Positions 27,051 through 36,681 of a DNA stretch of 64,000 nt are shown piece by piece. How positions within the stretch are numbered: the first letter of the stretch is position 1; every line of letters begins with the position of its first letter. Position numbers and translations under genes: made by a program. Source of the stretch: Curvibacter sp. PD_MW3 (GTDB taxonomy: Bacteria > Pseudomonadota > Gammaproteobacteria > Burkholderiales > Burkholderiaceae_C); contig NSIV01000001.1 of the NCBI GenBank assembly GCA_002633085.1, forward strand, positions 992,001 to 1,056,000, given 5' to 3'. Below the pieces are notes generated by a model. It did not search any database. It saw only the letters and a program-made list of their open reading frames with translations, and was not told where the DNA came from.

Positions 27051-28919
27051 TCAGATCTCGATGCCGGGTTTGTAATCCGCCGCCGGCACGGTCTGCCAGC
27101 GCCGCACCAGACTGGCCAGCAGCAGCGCCAGCGCACCGATCAGCATCAGCTCCAGCCAGGCGGACAACCAGCCATTGTCAAAAGCCCCGAACAGGCTGGC
27201 GCGCAGTGCCTTGACGACCCAGGTGAAAGGCAGCCAAGCATGCACCGCCTGGAAAAAATCGGCAGTGAGTTCAATCGGCATCACGCCGCCGCCGGCTGCC
27301 AGCTGCAACGTGAGCAGCAGAATAACCAGCAGCTTGCCCGCCTCACCCAAGGCACGCAGCAGCAGGTAGACGATGGCCAGGAAGGCTTGTCCGGCCGCCA
27401 GCATGACCAAGATGAGACTGACATAGTCCGGCACGGCAATGCCCAGACCGAACACCAGCACCAGCAAGGTCAGGCCTGTCTGCACCAGTACCACCATGGC
27501 GGGTGCCGCAAATTTGCCGAGCGTTTTGGCCAAGGCCTGCGCACCGTCGTGTTCCCGGACAAGCACACGCACGTTGAACAGGTACACCGACATCACCGCC
27601 CCCAGCCACAGTGCCATGGCGATCATATTGGGCGCGAAAGCGCTGCCATTGTTGGGCACGGGCGCCATCACCTCCAGCGCAGGTTTGACGGAATCAGCCA
27701 ACCCGCTCGCACTGCCGTCCAGCTTTCCGACCGATGCCGGCAACGCCGAGGCCACCAACTCAATGCCGGTGCGCAGCTTGGTGGCACCGCGCAGCAATTC
27801 TCCACTGCCCTTGGCGAAAGCATCCAGCCGCGCATCTTCCGGCAGTTTCTCCGCCATAGCGCGCAACCCCTCGCCCAAGCTGCTTGCCCCATCGACCAGT
27901 TTGTCCGCCCCTTCTTCTACTCTGGCCGCGCCGCGCGTCAGGCGCGCATTCGCATCCAGCGCCTTCAGCAACCCGTCGTTCAACTGCTGACCGCCCGCGG
28001 CCAACTCTCCGGCGCCGGCTGAAATCTTGTCGCCAACAAAGGGAATTCCCGCCGTTTCCTGCTGCATCTGAACGGCGCCTTCGGTCAGCTTGAGCGCCCC
28101 GGCCTGCAATTGCTCCAGTCCTGCGCCCAGCTCGCGTTGACGCTGGTTCAGACGCTGGGTACCCGCCTTGAAGGCTTTGAGCTCAGCCTCAGGCGGCAAG
28201 CGGGACTCCATGGTGCGGATGCCCGCACCGACCTGTTTGAAGCCATTCGCCAGCTGTACCGCTGTACCGCTGTAGCGGGTCAACCCATCGTTGTAAGTCA
28301 GGGCACCGGTACGCAACTCGGCCATGCCGGCCTTCAGCATGTCCAGGCTTTTGCCGGTACCGTCCGCCGACAGCAGCACCTGCTCCCAGCGCTTCTCGTT
28401 CAAGGCCTCATTGACCTGATGCCCCAGGTCGACTGCAAAACGACGCGCAAAACCAGCCGCTGCGTAGTTGTTGCCTTCGGACAGCACCACCGTCACTCTG
28501 CCGGCCCCGGCATACTCCCCGGGCACCGCACTGGCACTGAAATCGCGCGGAATGATGATGGCAAATGCCAAGCTGCCAAGCTTCACGGCCTGGCGCGCCG
28601 CATCGGCATCGTCCAGTTTGCGGAAGCCGAAGGTAGCCGACTTGATCAACTCGCTTGTCAATTCCGCACCCACATTCGTCATCCGGCCACGGTCATCAAA
28701 ACCCTCGTCCAGGTTGACGATGCCCACCGGCAGATCACTGGTCTTGGCATTCGGATCCCAGACGCTGGAGAGGTAGATCAGTGCATAGGCCGCCGGCACC
28801 AGCGCAATGGCCAGCACGGCCAGCCACAAACGTGAAAAGCGGCCGAACAATGCCAGATCGGCCTTCGCGATCTGCCAGGTGGCAAGCATGAAGCGGCTCA
28901 GTGGTTTTGCGGAGCTCAT
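27051..28919 (-). CDS. YhgE/Pip-family membrane protein
   Basis: A protein of about 622 residues with one N-terminal membrane segment (LWLAVLAIALVPAAYALIYL), a long extracytoplasmic domain with Ala/Gly/Leu-rich heptad-like repeats (DGLLKALDANARLTRGAARVEEG and similar), and about five C-terminal membrane segments of ABC-2 type. It belongs to the YhgE/Pip family, named after a phage infection protein of lactococci but widespread in bacteria; it is not evidence of a prophage. The function is probably export-related. Possible ATG starts are 28943, 28919 and 28889, none with a good ribosome-binding site; I chose 28919. Confidence 0.82.
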   Translation of the reverse strand: MSSAKPLSRFMLATWQIAKADLALFGRFSRLWLAVLAIALVPAAYALIYLSSVWDPNAKTSDLPVGIVNLDEGFDDRGRMTNVGAELTSELIKSATFGFRKLDDADAARQAVKLGSLAFAIIIPRDFSASAVPGEYAGAGRVTVVLSEGNNYAAAGFARRFAVDLGHQVNEALNEKRWEQVLLSADGTGKSLDMLKAGMAELRTGALTYNDGLTRYSGTAVQLANGFKQVGAGIRTMESRLPPEAELKAFKAGTQRLNQRQRELGAGLEQLQAGALKLTEGAVQMQQETAGIPFVGDKISAGAGELAAGGQQLNDGLLKALDANARLTRGAARVEEGADKLVDGASSLGEGLRAMAEKLPEDARLDAFAKGSGELLRGATKLRTGIELVASALPASVGKLDGSASGLADSVKPALEVMAPVPNNGSAFAPNMIAMALWLGAVMSVYLFNVRVLVREHDGAQALAKTLGKFAAPAMVVLVQTGLTLLVLVFGLGIAVPDYVSLILVMLAAGQAFLAIVYLLLRALGEAGKLLVILLLTLQLAAGGGVMPIELTADFFQAVHAWLPFTWVVKALRASLFGAFDNGWLSAWLELMLIGALALLLASLVRRWQTVPAADYKPGIEI

Positions 28920-29349
28920 GGCGCTGATTGTGCTGGTTTTCATGCTCGCACAGCAACGTGCCCACGGTGCCACCTCATCTTTTACATAACTTCATGGAAC
29001 GTCCGCCAGACCTGCAACACCCCCCGGATCTGACACCTCTTGCGCCTTCGGGTGAACCGTGCCCTCTCGTCCCACAGCAAGCCTCAGCGCTTGCAACGCG
29101 ACGACTCGACCCCCCATCGCCCAGGCACGGTTCTGTATCCACTTCGTGTCGAGAAACATCCAACCTTTCATGTCGACATCTCTCCGGTAAACATTTATTT
29201 CAATGTGGAGGCTTGGTGTCTCCTGTGAAAACCATGTTTATCCAAGACTCGAGGAGTGGTGAATTTTCTTCCGGTTAATAGGGAGAGCGAAATTGGATGG
29301 CAAACCTACTATTCACTCACCCCCTCAACCAACCTTTCGGGAGATTCTT
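28920..29349 (+). promoter_or_regulatory. divergent intergenic region before the FlgH-containing cluster
   Basis: These 430 bases carry no convincing gene and must hold promoters for the YhgE/Pip gene (-) and the cluster at 29350 (+). Visible elements are a perfect palindrome ATGTCGACAT (29170-29179) and a 7-bp inverted repeat TAAACAT/ATGTTTA (29188-29194, 29234-29240). The local base composition is lower in G+C than the flanks near 29180-29330. No clear sigma-70 or sigma-54 promoter could be fixed by eye. Confidence 0.5.
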
Positions 29350-29877
29350 GTGAGCAGCATCAATTCGATTTCTTCCTATGTGCAACCTTTGGCCTCAGCG
29401 AAGGCCTGCCAGGACGACTACACGATCAACGCCGGCCTCTATGGCCCGGTCGTCGCCTCCGCAATTGGCGTTGCCAATGCCGCTGTCGACTCGGCCAGTG
29501 CCATTTGCTCTTTCAGTGCCGAAAGCCTGGGAAAGCTGGGCGACATGGCCGATGCAGGCTATGACGCCGTTGGCACGGCACTGAGCGATACCGGTAACGC
29601 CGTCGAATCGGCATTCGACAGCGTCACAAACGGTTTCACCCAGCTGTACTCGGACGTGGCCGCCATGGCCAACGACGGCCTGGACGCCTTGGGCGATGTC
29701 GGCCAGAGCGTGAGCAATGCAGCGGAAGAAGTCGTCGACAGCATTGGCAACGGACTGTCGGATGCCGCCACGGCCGTCAGCGACGCGGCCTCTTCTGTTG
29801 TCGACGGCATCAGTACCGCTGCCGGCAATGTGGTTGACCTCGCCTCCTTGGGCGTTACCGCCGGCACACTTTCATAA
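29350..29877 (+). CDS. acidic Ala/Ser/Val/Asp-rich repeat protein of unknown function
   Basis: A 175-residue protein from a GTG at 29350 with GGGAG six bases upstream; the longer open frame to 29293 lacks such a site. From about residue 60 on it is a run of imperfect repeats of about 11 residues (ALSDTGNAVESAFDSV, DGLDALGDVGQSVSNAAEEV, SDAATAVSDAASSVV), with about 20 Asp, only two Lys and no Arg. It should be very acidic and form an amphipathic helical or disordered rod. It has no clear signal peptide and no lipobox. It is the first gene of the FlgH-like cluster, 13 bases before the lipoprotein gene. I do not recognise the family. Confidence 0.6.
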   Translation: MSSINSISSYVQPLASAKACQDDYTINAGLYGPVVASAIGVANAAVDSASAICSFSAESLGKLGDMADAGYDAVGTALSDTGNAVESAFDSVTNGFTQLYSDVAAMANDGLDALGDVGQSVSNAAEEVVDSIGNGLSDAATAVSDAASSVVDGISTAAGNVVDLASLGVTAGTLS

Positions 29878-29890
29878 ACGGACGCCTGAC

Positions 29891-30487
29891 ATGTTGTGCC
29901 GCCGTTTACTACGCAAGCCGCCGAGCCTCATCCTGATGATGGCCGGGCTGTCGCTGTCGGGCTGCTCGATCGTCAGTCCGGCGCCGCTTTGGGAGCTGGC
30001 CAAAGCGACAGGCAGCCTTGCCAGCATGGCCATGGCGACCAACCCCGGCGAATCCAGCAACACCGTGTACCACGTCCATGACCCGCTCAAGGAGTTGTGC
30101 ATTGAGTTCAACCCCCAGGCGCAAGTCGCGGACATCGTGCCCGCACTGCAAATAGCGCTGCGCCAACACCAGATCGAAAGCCGGGTCTATGAAGGCATGG
30201 TTGCGACGGAAAAATGCAGCGTCTGGTTGAAGTACAGCGCCTTCATCGACTGGGGGCAGTACCCGCTCAGCGATCGCTACAAGCCGTATGTGAGCAAGGC
30301 CGCACTGACCTTGCAGACAGCCCGGGGGCAGATTCTCTCAAGCAGCCACTATGAACTGGATCCCATGCTCGGCACAAGCAGATGGGCCAGCACGCAGGAC
30401 AAGCTGGCGCCGGTGGTGTCCGCGCTGCTGAGCGGCATTGAGAGCAAGCCAGCTTCCCTCCCCACCTCCCAGAAGGAGAAAACATGA
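29891..30487 (+). CDS. lipoprotein of unknown function
   Basis: A 198-residue protein with a signal peptide ending in LSLSGC (lipobox Cys near residue 24), so it is a predicted lipoprotein. The mature part, with a PLKELCIEFN strand, a helix (VADIVPALQIALRQHQIESRVYEG), then WLKYSAFIDWG and AALTLQTARGQILSSSHYELD, has the alternating strand-helix look of envelope lipoproteins of the CsgG/TolB-N/FlgO kind; this fold guess is weak. Two mature Cys (in ELCIEF and EKCSVW) could form a disulfide. It overlaps the FlgH-like gene by four bases. Confidence 0.7.
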   Translation: MLCRRLLRKPPSLILMMAGLSLSGCSIVSPAPLWELAKATGSLASMAMATNPGESSNTVYHVHDPLKELCIEFNPQAQVADIVPALQIALRQHQIESRVYEGMVATEKCSVWLKYSAFIDWGQYPLSDRYKPYVSKAALTLQTARGQILSSSHYELDPMLGTSRWASTQDKLAPVVSALLSGIESKPASLPTSQKEKT

Positions 30488-31212
30488 AACAGCTTCCAGC
30501 ACGTCGTGAACGCATGCCCGGCGGAAGTGGTACGTTCTTCACCATGGCTTGCGCGACCTTGTGCGCCAGCCTGGCGACAGGTTGTGCCAACACGCCCAGC
30601 ACGATCGTCCAGGGGCCATTGACCGCGCCGCCCATCTCCCGCCCTGCCTCCGTGGAGCGCGTGAATACCGGCTCCTTGTTCCAGCCGGGCATGGCATCGC
30701 TCTACTCGGGTCGGCAAAAGCCGCGCCACATCGGCGACACGCTGAAGGTAGACATCTCTGAAAACCTTCGCGCGAGCAATACGGTCAAGAACGACATGAA
30801 CCGCGAGAGCTCGTTCAGCTCCAAAGGGCCGGGCAACGCCGACCCTTCCAACCTCCTGAGCGGGTTGATGAATCAGAACATCTCGGGTTCGGGCAGCACC
30901 GCCTTCAAGGGTGACGGAACCACCAAGAACGACAGCAGCTTCTCAGGTCAGCTGGCCGCCTCGGTGATCAATGTGCTGTCCAACGGCAACCTGGTCGTCG
31001 CCGGCGAACGCAGCATCGCGCTCAGCGGCAGCGTCAGCACCATGCGCTTCTCAGGTGTCGTGGACCCCAAGGACATCAAGGAAGGCAACGTCATCATCTC
31101 GAATGACGTGGTCAATGCGCGCCTCGAGGTCGTCAGCCAGGGCGACGTAGCAGACAGCACCACCCGCAACTGGCTGCAGCGCGTACTGACCAACAACCTC
31201 GCGGTCTGGTAA
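30484..31212 (+). CDS. orphan FlgH (flagellar L-ring) family lipoprotein
   Basis: A 242-residue FlgH-family protein. A signal peptide ends at LATGC (Cys near residue 34). The family features are present: GSLFQPGMASLYSGRQKPRHIGDTLKVDI, then ENLRASNTVKND, a Gly/Ser-rich insertion, QLAASVINVLSNGNLVVAGERSI and the C-terminal MRFSGVVDPKDIKEGNVIISNDVVNARLE. The final segment (NNLAVW) is divergent from flagellar FlgH. FlgH normally forms the outer-membrane L-ring with FlgI. No flgI or other rod, hook or ring gene is near, so this is a paralogue or a ring used by another structure. AGAAGGAG precedes the ATG. Confidence 0.82.
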   Translation: MKQLPARRERMPGGSGTFFTMACATLCASLATGCANTPSTIVQGPLTAPPISRPASVERVNTGSLFQPGMASLYSGRQKPRHIGDTLKVDISENLRASNTVKNDMNRESSFSSKGPGNADPSNLLSGLMNQNISGSGSTAFKGDGTTKNDSSFSGQLAASVINVLSNGNLVVAGERSIALSGSVSTMRFSGVVDPKDIKEGNVIISNDVVNARLEVVSQGDVADSTTRNWLQRVLTNNLAVW

Positions 31213-31267
31213 CGAGGAACGGGCGGCGATGCGCATCTTCCCCGCAACATTTTTCATGCGGCCCCCT

Positions 31268-31279
31268 CGCGATATCGCG
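31268..31279 (+). repeat. 12-base palindrome before the chalcone isomerase-like gene
   Basis: CGCGATATCGCG is a perfect 12-base palindrome 10 bases before the AAGGAG ribosome-binding site of the gene at 31301. It may affect translation initiation, or be chance in G+C-rich DNA. Confidence 0.4.
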
Positions 31280-31300
31280 GAGCCGCGCAAGGAGAAAAAC

Positions 31301-31906
31301 ATGATTTCACGCTTTCGAACAAGCCTGGCTGCTGCCTGCGTGATGGCCTGCACCCCGGCCATGGCCTCCGTCAACATGGAAGGTGTCGCGCTGGACGAAT
31401 CGGTCCTGGTCGCCGGCCAGAACCTCAAGCTCAATGGCGCTGGCATCAGCTTCCGACTGATCTTCAAGGTTTACGCGATGGGGCTGTACCTGCTGGATCG
31501 CAAAGCGACCGTCCAGGACGTACTGGCCACGGACGGGCCGCGCCGCCTCGTCATCACGATGCTGCGCGACGTGAGTGGCGAGGACTTCAACGAAGCCATT
31601 CTGAGTTTCGTCTCCAACGAAGCAGGCGACATGCAAGCCAAGTCGATAGGGCATGTGCTGTTGCTGGGCAAGGCCATCGCCAGCCAGCCCAAAGGCCTGC
31701 GCAAGGGCGACACCTTGACCATGGACTGGGTGCCGGGCACCGGTACAGTGATTGAACTCAACAAGAAGCCGCTGGCCGAGCCGATGCGCGACATTACCTT
31801 CTACAACGCCTTGCTGAATATCTGGCTGGGTGATAAACCGGCCGATCCGGCGCTGAAGACCAAGCTTCTGGGTCGACCGCCCCAAGTACGCACAGCGATC
31901 AACTGA
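31301..31906 (+). CDS. exported chalcone isomerase-like protein
   Basis: A 201-residue protein with a Sec-type signal peptide (SRFRTSLAAACVMACTPAMAS, cut after AMA) and a chalcone_isomerase-like domain: VNMEGVALDESVLVAGQNLKLNG, then FRLIFKVYAMGLYL, followed by the RLVITMLRDVSGEDFNEAI stretch. Bacterial members of this fold are periplasmic and are not thought to make flavonoids; a lipid-binding role is suggested from related fatty-acid-binding proteins. The start is fixed by AAGGAGAAAAAC before the ATG at 31301. It lies 88 bases after the FlgH-like gene and is followed by a terminator, so it probably ends the operon. Confidence 0.85.
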   Translation: MISRFRTSLAAACVMACTPAMASVNMEGVALDESVLVAGQNLKLNGAGISFRLIFKVYAMGLYLLDRKATVQDVLATDGPRRLVITMLRDVSGEDFNEAILSFVSNEAGDMQAKSIGHVLLLGKAIASQPKGLRKGDTLTMDWVPGTGTVIELNKKPLAEPMRDITFYNALLNIWLGDKPADPALKTKLLGRPPQVRTAIN

Positions 31907-32014
31907 CACGACAAGTTGCCGATAACCCAGAGAGCCATGCAGCGCGCTTGAAAGAAACCGTTCTGGTTTTCGCGCTGTGCGCGATGTGTCGAGCACTTCA
32001 GCGTTGCGAGACAA

Positions 32015-32038
32015 GCCCATATCCTGGGCACTTTTTTT
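32015..32038 (+). terminator. intrinsic terminator between the FlgH-like operon and the two-component genes
   Basis: GCCCA (32015-32019) and TGGGC (32025-32029) with a 5-base loop are followed by AC and seven T (32032-32038). It separates the envelope genes from the regulator pair. Confidence 0.75.
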
Positions 32039-32093
32039 CTCCATGTAAACGCTATTTATCAGCTATGTATCCAGCTTGGCGGAAATGAGTCAA

Positions 32094-32137
32094 TAAGCGT
32101 TGAAATGAGCGAAGAAAATCACGCAATTCAACGCTTA
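32094..32137 (+). promoter_or_regulatory. 11-bp inverted repeat upstream of the OmpR-type regulator
   Basis: TAAGCGTTGAA (32094-32104) and TTCAACGCTTA (32127-32137) are perfect inverted copies separated by 22 bases, ending 44 bases before the regulator ATG. A further AACGCT lies at 32048-32053. The spacing of about three helical turns centre to centre fits a dimer-pair operator, perhaps for autoregulation. Confidence 0.5.
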
Positions 32138-32181
32138 AGTCGGAATCGTCACTCGACTGTTTCTTGTTTAATCCGTATGTC

Positions 32182-32922
32182 ATGACCTCACGAAAACAAA
32201 TTTTGATCGTTGACGACGACAAAGAGATCACCACGATGCTGCCTCGGTATTTGGTCTCGTATGGTTATGAAGCTTATGCCGCTGACGATGCGGACAGCAT
32301 GCAGCACCAGTTATCCCAACACGCGATTGATCTCATCATTCTGGATGTGATGCTGCCGGGAACCGATGGTCTTGCGCTGGCGCGTGAAATGCGCAAGCAG
32401 TCGCGTCTACCCATCATCATGCTGACCGCACGCACCAACCCCTACGATCGCGTCGTCGGCCTGGAGACGGGTGCCGATGACTACATGGGAAAACCTTTCG
32501 AGCCGCGCGAACTGGTGGCGCGCATACAGTCCGTCCTGCGTCGCACCAGCTCGCCCCCCAGGCGACCGACTGACCATACGCGCAGCGACATGATCAGTTT
32601 TGACGGCTGGGAGCTGCATCGGGATAACCACTGCCTGCATGCGCCCGACGGCGCTGTCGTGGCGCTGTCCAACGCCGAATTCCGTCTGCTGTGTCTTCTC
32701 CTGCAAACGCCTCGACGCGCGCTCAAGCGTGATCAGCTCATGGAACAAAGCAGCAACCACACCATGGATTCGGGCGAACGCAGCATTGATCTGCTGGTTT
32801 CACGACTGCGACAAAAGCTGATCCGCACGCCCGGTGGCTTCAACATGATCAAAACCGTGCGCGGCGTTGGTTACATGCTCAATGCCCAGTCGGTTCAGGG
32901 GCGCATGGTGTGGCGCAGTTAA
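32182..32922 (+). CDS. OmpR-family response regulator
   Basis: A 246-residue regulator with a receiver domain (acidic pair DDD at 11-13, phosphoacceptor Asp55 in LIILDVMLPG, Lys104 in MGKPFEP) and a C-terminal winged helix (about 140-240) with the LSNAEFRLLCLLLQTPRRALKR and GERSIDLLVSRLRQKL segments. It is closest in look to OmpR itself. The ATG at 32182 is preferred over an upstream TTG. It overlaps the kinase start by 13 bases. Being directly after the FlgH-like cluster, it is a reasonable candidate for its regulator. Confidence 0.88.
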   Translation: MTSRKQILIVDDDKEITTMLPRYLVSYGYEAYAADDADSMQHQLSQHAIDLIILDVMLPGTDGLALAREMRKQSRLPIIMLTARTNPYDRVVGLETGADDYMGKPFEPRELVARIQSVLRRTSSPPRRPTDHTRSDMISFDGWELHRDNHCLHAPDGAVVALSNAEFRLLCLLLQTPRRALKRDQLMEQSSNHTMDSGERSIDLLVSRLRQKLIRTPGGFNMIKTVRGVGYMLNAQSVQGRMVWRS

Positions 32923-34019
32923 GCACCTGGCTGCGAAGGCTGACGCCAAACACCCTGTTTGGCCAGCTGACGCTGCTCTTGTTCACGGCCCTGCTAACAG
33001 GACACATCCTGGCCCTGGTCTTGATGTTCCAGTTGTGGCCGGAGATGTTCGAGACAGTATCCGGGTCTGGCTGGGCCCCACAAGCCGGGGCAGGTTCCGT
33101 GGGGGATTCGCGGCCTCTCTCCCCCACCTTCATCGAAACACTCGTCACGCTCGCTTCTTTTCCTCACCCCGGTGGCTGGCTCGATTTGGGCGCTCGGCTT
33201 CTGGTTCTGGTCCCGGTGGCTGGGTTCTGTGCCCACTGGCTGTTGTCCAGCCTGGGGCAGCGGACCAAAACCTATGAGCTCGAACACCCGTGCCCGCGCC
33301 TGCTGGGGGCCGGGGTGAATGAATCAGCACGCCGGAAGATCAGCGAGGCCCCCCCACCACTACCGACAGGAATTGCGCACATGTCGAGTGAGGCCGACTT
33401 TTTTCTGGCGGCGGTGTCGCACGACCTTCGGGCGCCATTAACGCGTCTGGCGTTGCGCGTCGAGAGCCTGTCCAGCGAAGAACAGCAACGGGGTTTCTGG
33501 CGTGACATCCGGGAGATGAATGCCATGATCTCGTCTACGCTGAACCATCTTCGCGGCGTGGCTGATCCGGAACCCTTTGTATCGCTGGACTTGGTTTCGC
33601 TGCTGAACAGTGTGGCCGACGATCAATTGGCCAGTGGGCACCCCGTGCGCATCTTCGATGCCGATCCTCCGCTGCCTTGCGCGACCTTGCGGACCCAGGC
33701 TTCGGCACTGCGTCGCTGTATCAGCAACCTTGTCGACAACGCCGTGTGCTACGGCGGCAGTGCCGAGATCCGTTACAGGGATTCAACAGACCATGTCTGC
33801 ATTGAAATTCGGGATCACGGCCCAGGCATTCCTGACGCCGAACGGGACAAGGTGCTGATGCCGTTCTATCGCATGGAGGGCTCACGCGATCGCCATGGCA
33901 GCGGAGTCGGCCTGGGCCTCTCGATTGCCAACAGCATCGTGCAACGTCTTCAGGGCCAGCTGCATCTGAGCAACGCTGCGCAGGGCGGGCTGGTGGTAAC
34001 GGTGACATTGCCGCGCTGA
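32910..34019 (+). CDS. EnvZ-like sensor histidine kinase without an obvious HAMP domain
   Basis: A 369-residue membrane kinase: TM1 about residues 18-40, a short periplasmic loop of about 50 residues, TM2 about 92-113, then phosphoacceptor His171 in AVSHDLRAPLTRL, N-box NLVDNAVCYGG, G1 DHGPGIPDAERD and G2 GSGVGLGLSIANSIV. EnvZ-type kinases normally have a HAMP domain after TM2; the 55 residues here (GQRTKTYELEHPCPRLLG and on) do not look like one, so signal transfer may differ. The GTG start lies within the end of the regulator gene. Confidence 0.85.
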   Translation: MAQLSTWLRRLTPNTLFGQLTLLLFTALLTGHILALVLMFQLWPEMFETVSGSGWAPQAGAGSVGDSRPLSPTFIETLVTLASFPHPGGWLDLGARLLVLVPVAGFCAHWLLSSLGQRTKTYELEHPCPRLLGAGVNESARRKISEAPPPLPTGIAHMSSEADFFLAAVSHDLRAPLTRLALRVESLSSEEQQRGFWRDIREMNAMISSTLNHLRGVADPEPFVSLDLVSLLNSVADDQLASGHPVRIFDADPPLPCATLRTQASALRRCISNLVDNAVCYGGSAEIRYRDSTDHVCIEIRDHGPGIPDAERDKVLMPFYRMEGSRDRHGSGVGLGLSIANSIVQRLQGQLHLSNAAQGGLVVTVTLPR

Positions 34020-34066
34020 AGGTGCGCCGATACGGCAACAACATGGCAGGCTGCCAAGCAGCCTAT

Positions 34067-34243
34067 TTATGCGATCCGCTCCAGGATCAGCACGGCAAAG
34101 AAACCGCCGGCAGCGATCAATGTCCACTTGAGTGTGAGCAGGCCCCAGCGCTTGTAGCGTGGTTGGCCGGTGCCGACATAAAAAGCGAAGGACACCGCCG
34201 CACCGATCAGCAGCAACAGAATGAGCCAGCGAAACAGCAGCAC
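34067..34243 (-). CDS. small membrane protein downstream of lpxC
   Basis: A 58-residue frame from GTG at 34243 to TAA, 21 bases after the lpxC stop on the same strand, with CGGAG eight bases before the start. It has two hydrophobic segments (LLFRWLILLLLIGAAVSFAF and, after GTGQPRYKRWG, LLTLKWTLIAAGGFFAVLIL) joined by a short basic loop, so it is a predicted helical hairpin of the inner membrane. Similar short proteins after lpxC occur in Comamonadaceae without a known function. It is easily missed because of its length and GTG start. Confidence 0.7.
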   Translation of the reverse strand: MLLFRWLILLLLIGAAVSFAFYVGTGQPRYKRWGLLTLKWTLIAAGGFFAVLILERIA

Positions 34244-34264
34244 AGCGGACGCTCCGTGTCTCGC

Positions 34265-35188
34265 CTACCAGGCGCGCGCCAACTGGGCAAAGCCCTTGGG
34301 AGCCAGCTTTTCGTCGGGGAAGGTCACAGTTTCCCAGGCATCGGTTCGCGCCAGCAATTCGCGCAGCAGCTTGTTGTTCAGCGCGTGACCCGAGCGGAAG
34401 GCACTGTAGCTGGCCAGCAGCGGTCGACCCAGAACGTAGAGGTCACCCATGGCGTCGAGGATCTTGTGCTTGACGAACTCGTCGTCGTAGCGTAGGCCAC
34501 CGGCATTGAGCACCTTGTAGTCGTCCATCACGATGGCGTTGTCGAGACCGCCACCCAGGGCCAGGCCGTTGGCACGCATCATCTCCACGTCCTTGGTGAA
34601 GCCGAACGTGCGCGCACGGGCGATGTCACGCGAGTAGGAGTTGATGCTCATGTCGAACTCGACGCGCTGTCCGGTGGAGTCCACCGCCGGGTGGCTGAAG
34701 TCGATCTCGAAACTGAGCTTGTAGCCGTGGTAGGGGTCGAGCCGCGCCCACTTTTCAGCCGCCCCCTGGCCTTCGCGCACTTCCACCGGTTTGGTGACGC
34801 GGATGAAACGGCGGGGCGCGTTCTGCAATTCGATACCGGCACTTTGCAACAGAAAGACAAAGGATGCCGCCGAACCGTCGAGAATGGGCACCTCTTCGGC
34901 CGTGATGTCCACATACAGATTGTCCACCCCCAGACCCGCGCAGGCTGACATCAGGTGCTCCACCGTGTGCACCTTGGCCCCCCCGTTGGACAGCGTCGAA
35001 GCCAGACGCGTGTCGCTCACCGCCATCGCCGAGACTGGAATGTCAACCGGCTGCGCCAGATCGACACGCCGGAACACGATGCCGGTGTCGGGCTGAGCCG
35101 GGCGCAACGTGATCTCGACCCGCTGGCCGCTGTGCAGACCCACGCCAACGGCGCGGGTGAGGGATTTGAGAGTTCTTTGTTGAAGCAC
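34265..35188 (-). CDS. lpxC: UDP-3-O-acyl-N-acetylglucosamine deacetylase
   Basis: A 307-residue zinc deacetylase committing to lipid A synthesis. It begins [21 protein letters not shown]; zinc-site motifs are HTVEHLMSA near residue 78 and [15 protein letters not shown] near 237, with the catalytic GHALNNKLL. It lies after ftsZ as in most proteobacteria, but a strong hairpin separates the two, so it probably has its own promoter in the 95-base gap. Confidence 0.96.
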   Translation of the reverse strand: MLQQRTLKSLTRAVGVGLHSGQRVEITLRPAQPDTGIVFRRVDLAQPVDIPVSAMAVSDTRLASTLSNGGAKVHTVEHLMSACAGLGVDNLYVDITAEEVPILDGSAASFVFLLQSAGIELQNAPRRFIRVTKPVEVREGQGAAEKWARLDPYHGYKLSFEIDFSHPAVDSTGQRVEFDMSINSYSRDIARARTFGFTKDVEMMRANGLALGGGLDNAIVMDDYKVLNAGGLRYDDEFVKHKILDAMGDLYVLGRPLLASYSAFRSGHALNNKLLRELLARTDAWETVTFPDEKLAPKGFAQLARAW

Positions 35189-35231
35189 GGTTTGATTTTA
35201 CGGTTGGCGGCATTTTCCTGCCGAAAACAGG

Positions 35232-35268
35232 CTGGCCCCCTTGCCACCCATAGGGGCAAGGGGGCCAG
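35232..35268 (-). terminator. strong hairpin between ftsZ and lpxC
   Basis: CTGGCCCCCTTGCC (35232-35245) and GGCAAGGGGGCCAG (35255-35268) pair perfectly over 14 bp with a 9-base loop. On the minus strand it lies 16 bases past the ftsZ stop and is followed by CTGTTTTC. It most likely ends the division cluster transcript. Confidence 0.8.
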
Positions 35269-35283
35269 GCTCAGACCACAAGA

Positions 35284-36549
<1,266 letters not shown>

Positions 36550-36681
36550 TTTTGATTCTCCTTGATGCAGTTGCCTTTGATTTCTGTTCGATAGCCGTGA
36601 ATGCGGGTCATGAGGGCGGGCCAACGCACCGCCATCGGGGGTGAGGACTTCCACGTGCCAACCAGATCTTGTGTTGCATGG

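Noticed and set aside
27051..28919. Phage infection protein (Pip) as sign of a prophage
   Set aside because: The YhgE/Pip family is chromosomal and there are no integrase, capsid or tail genes nearby.
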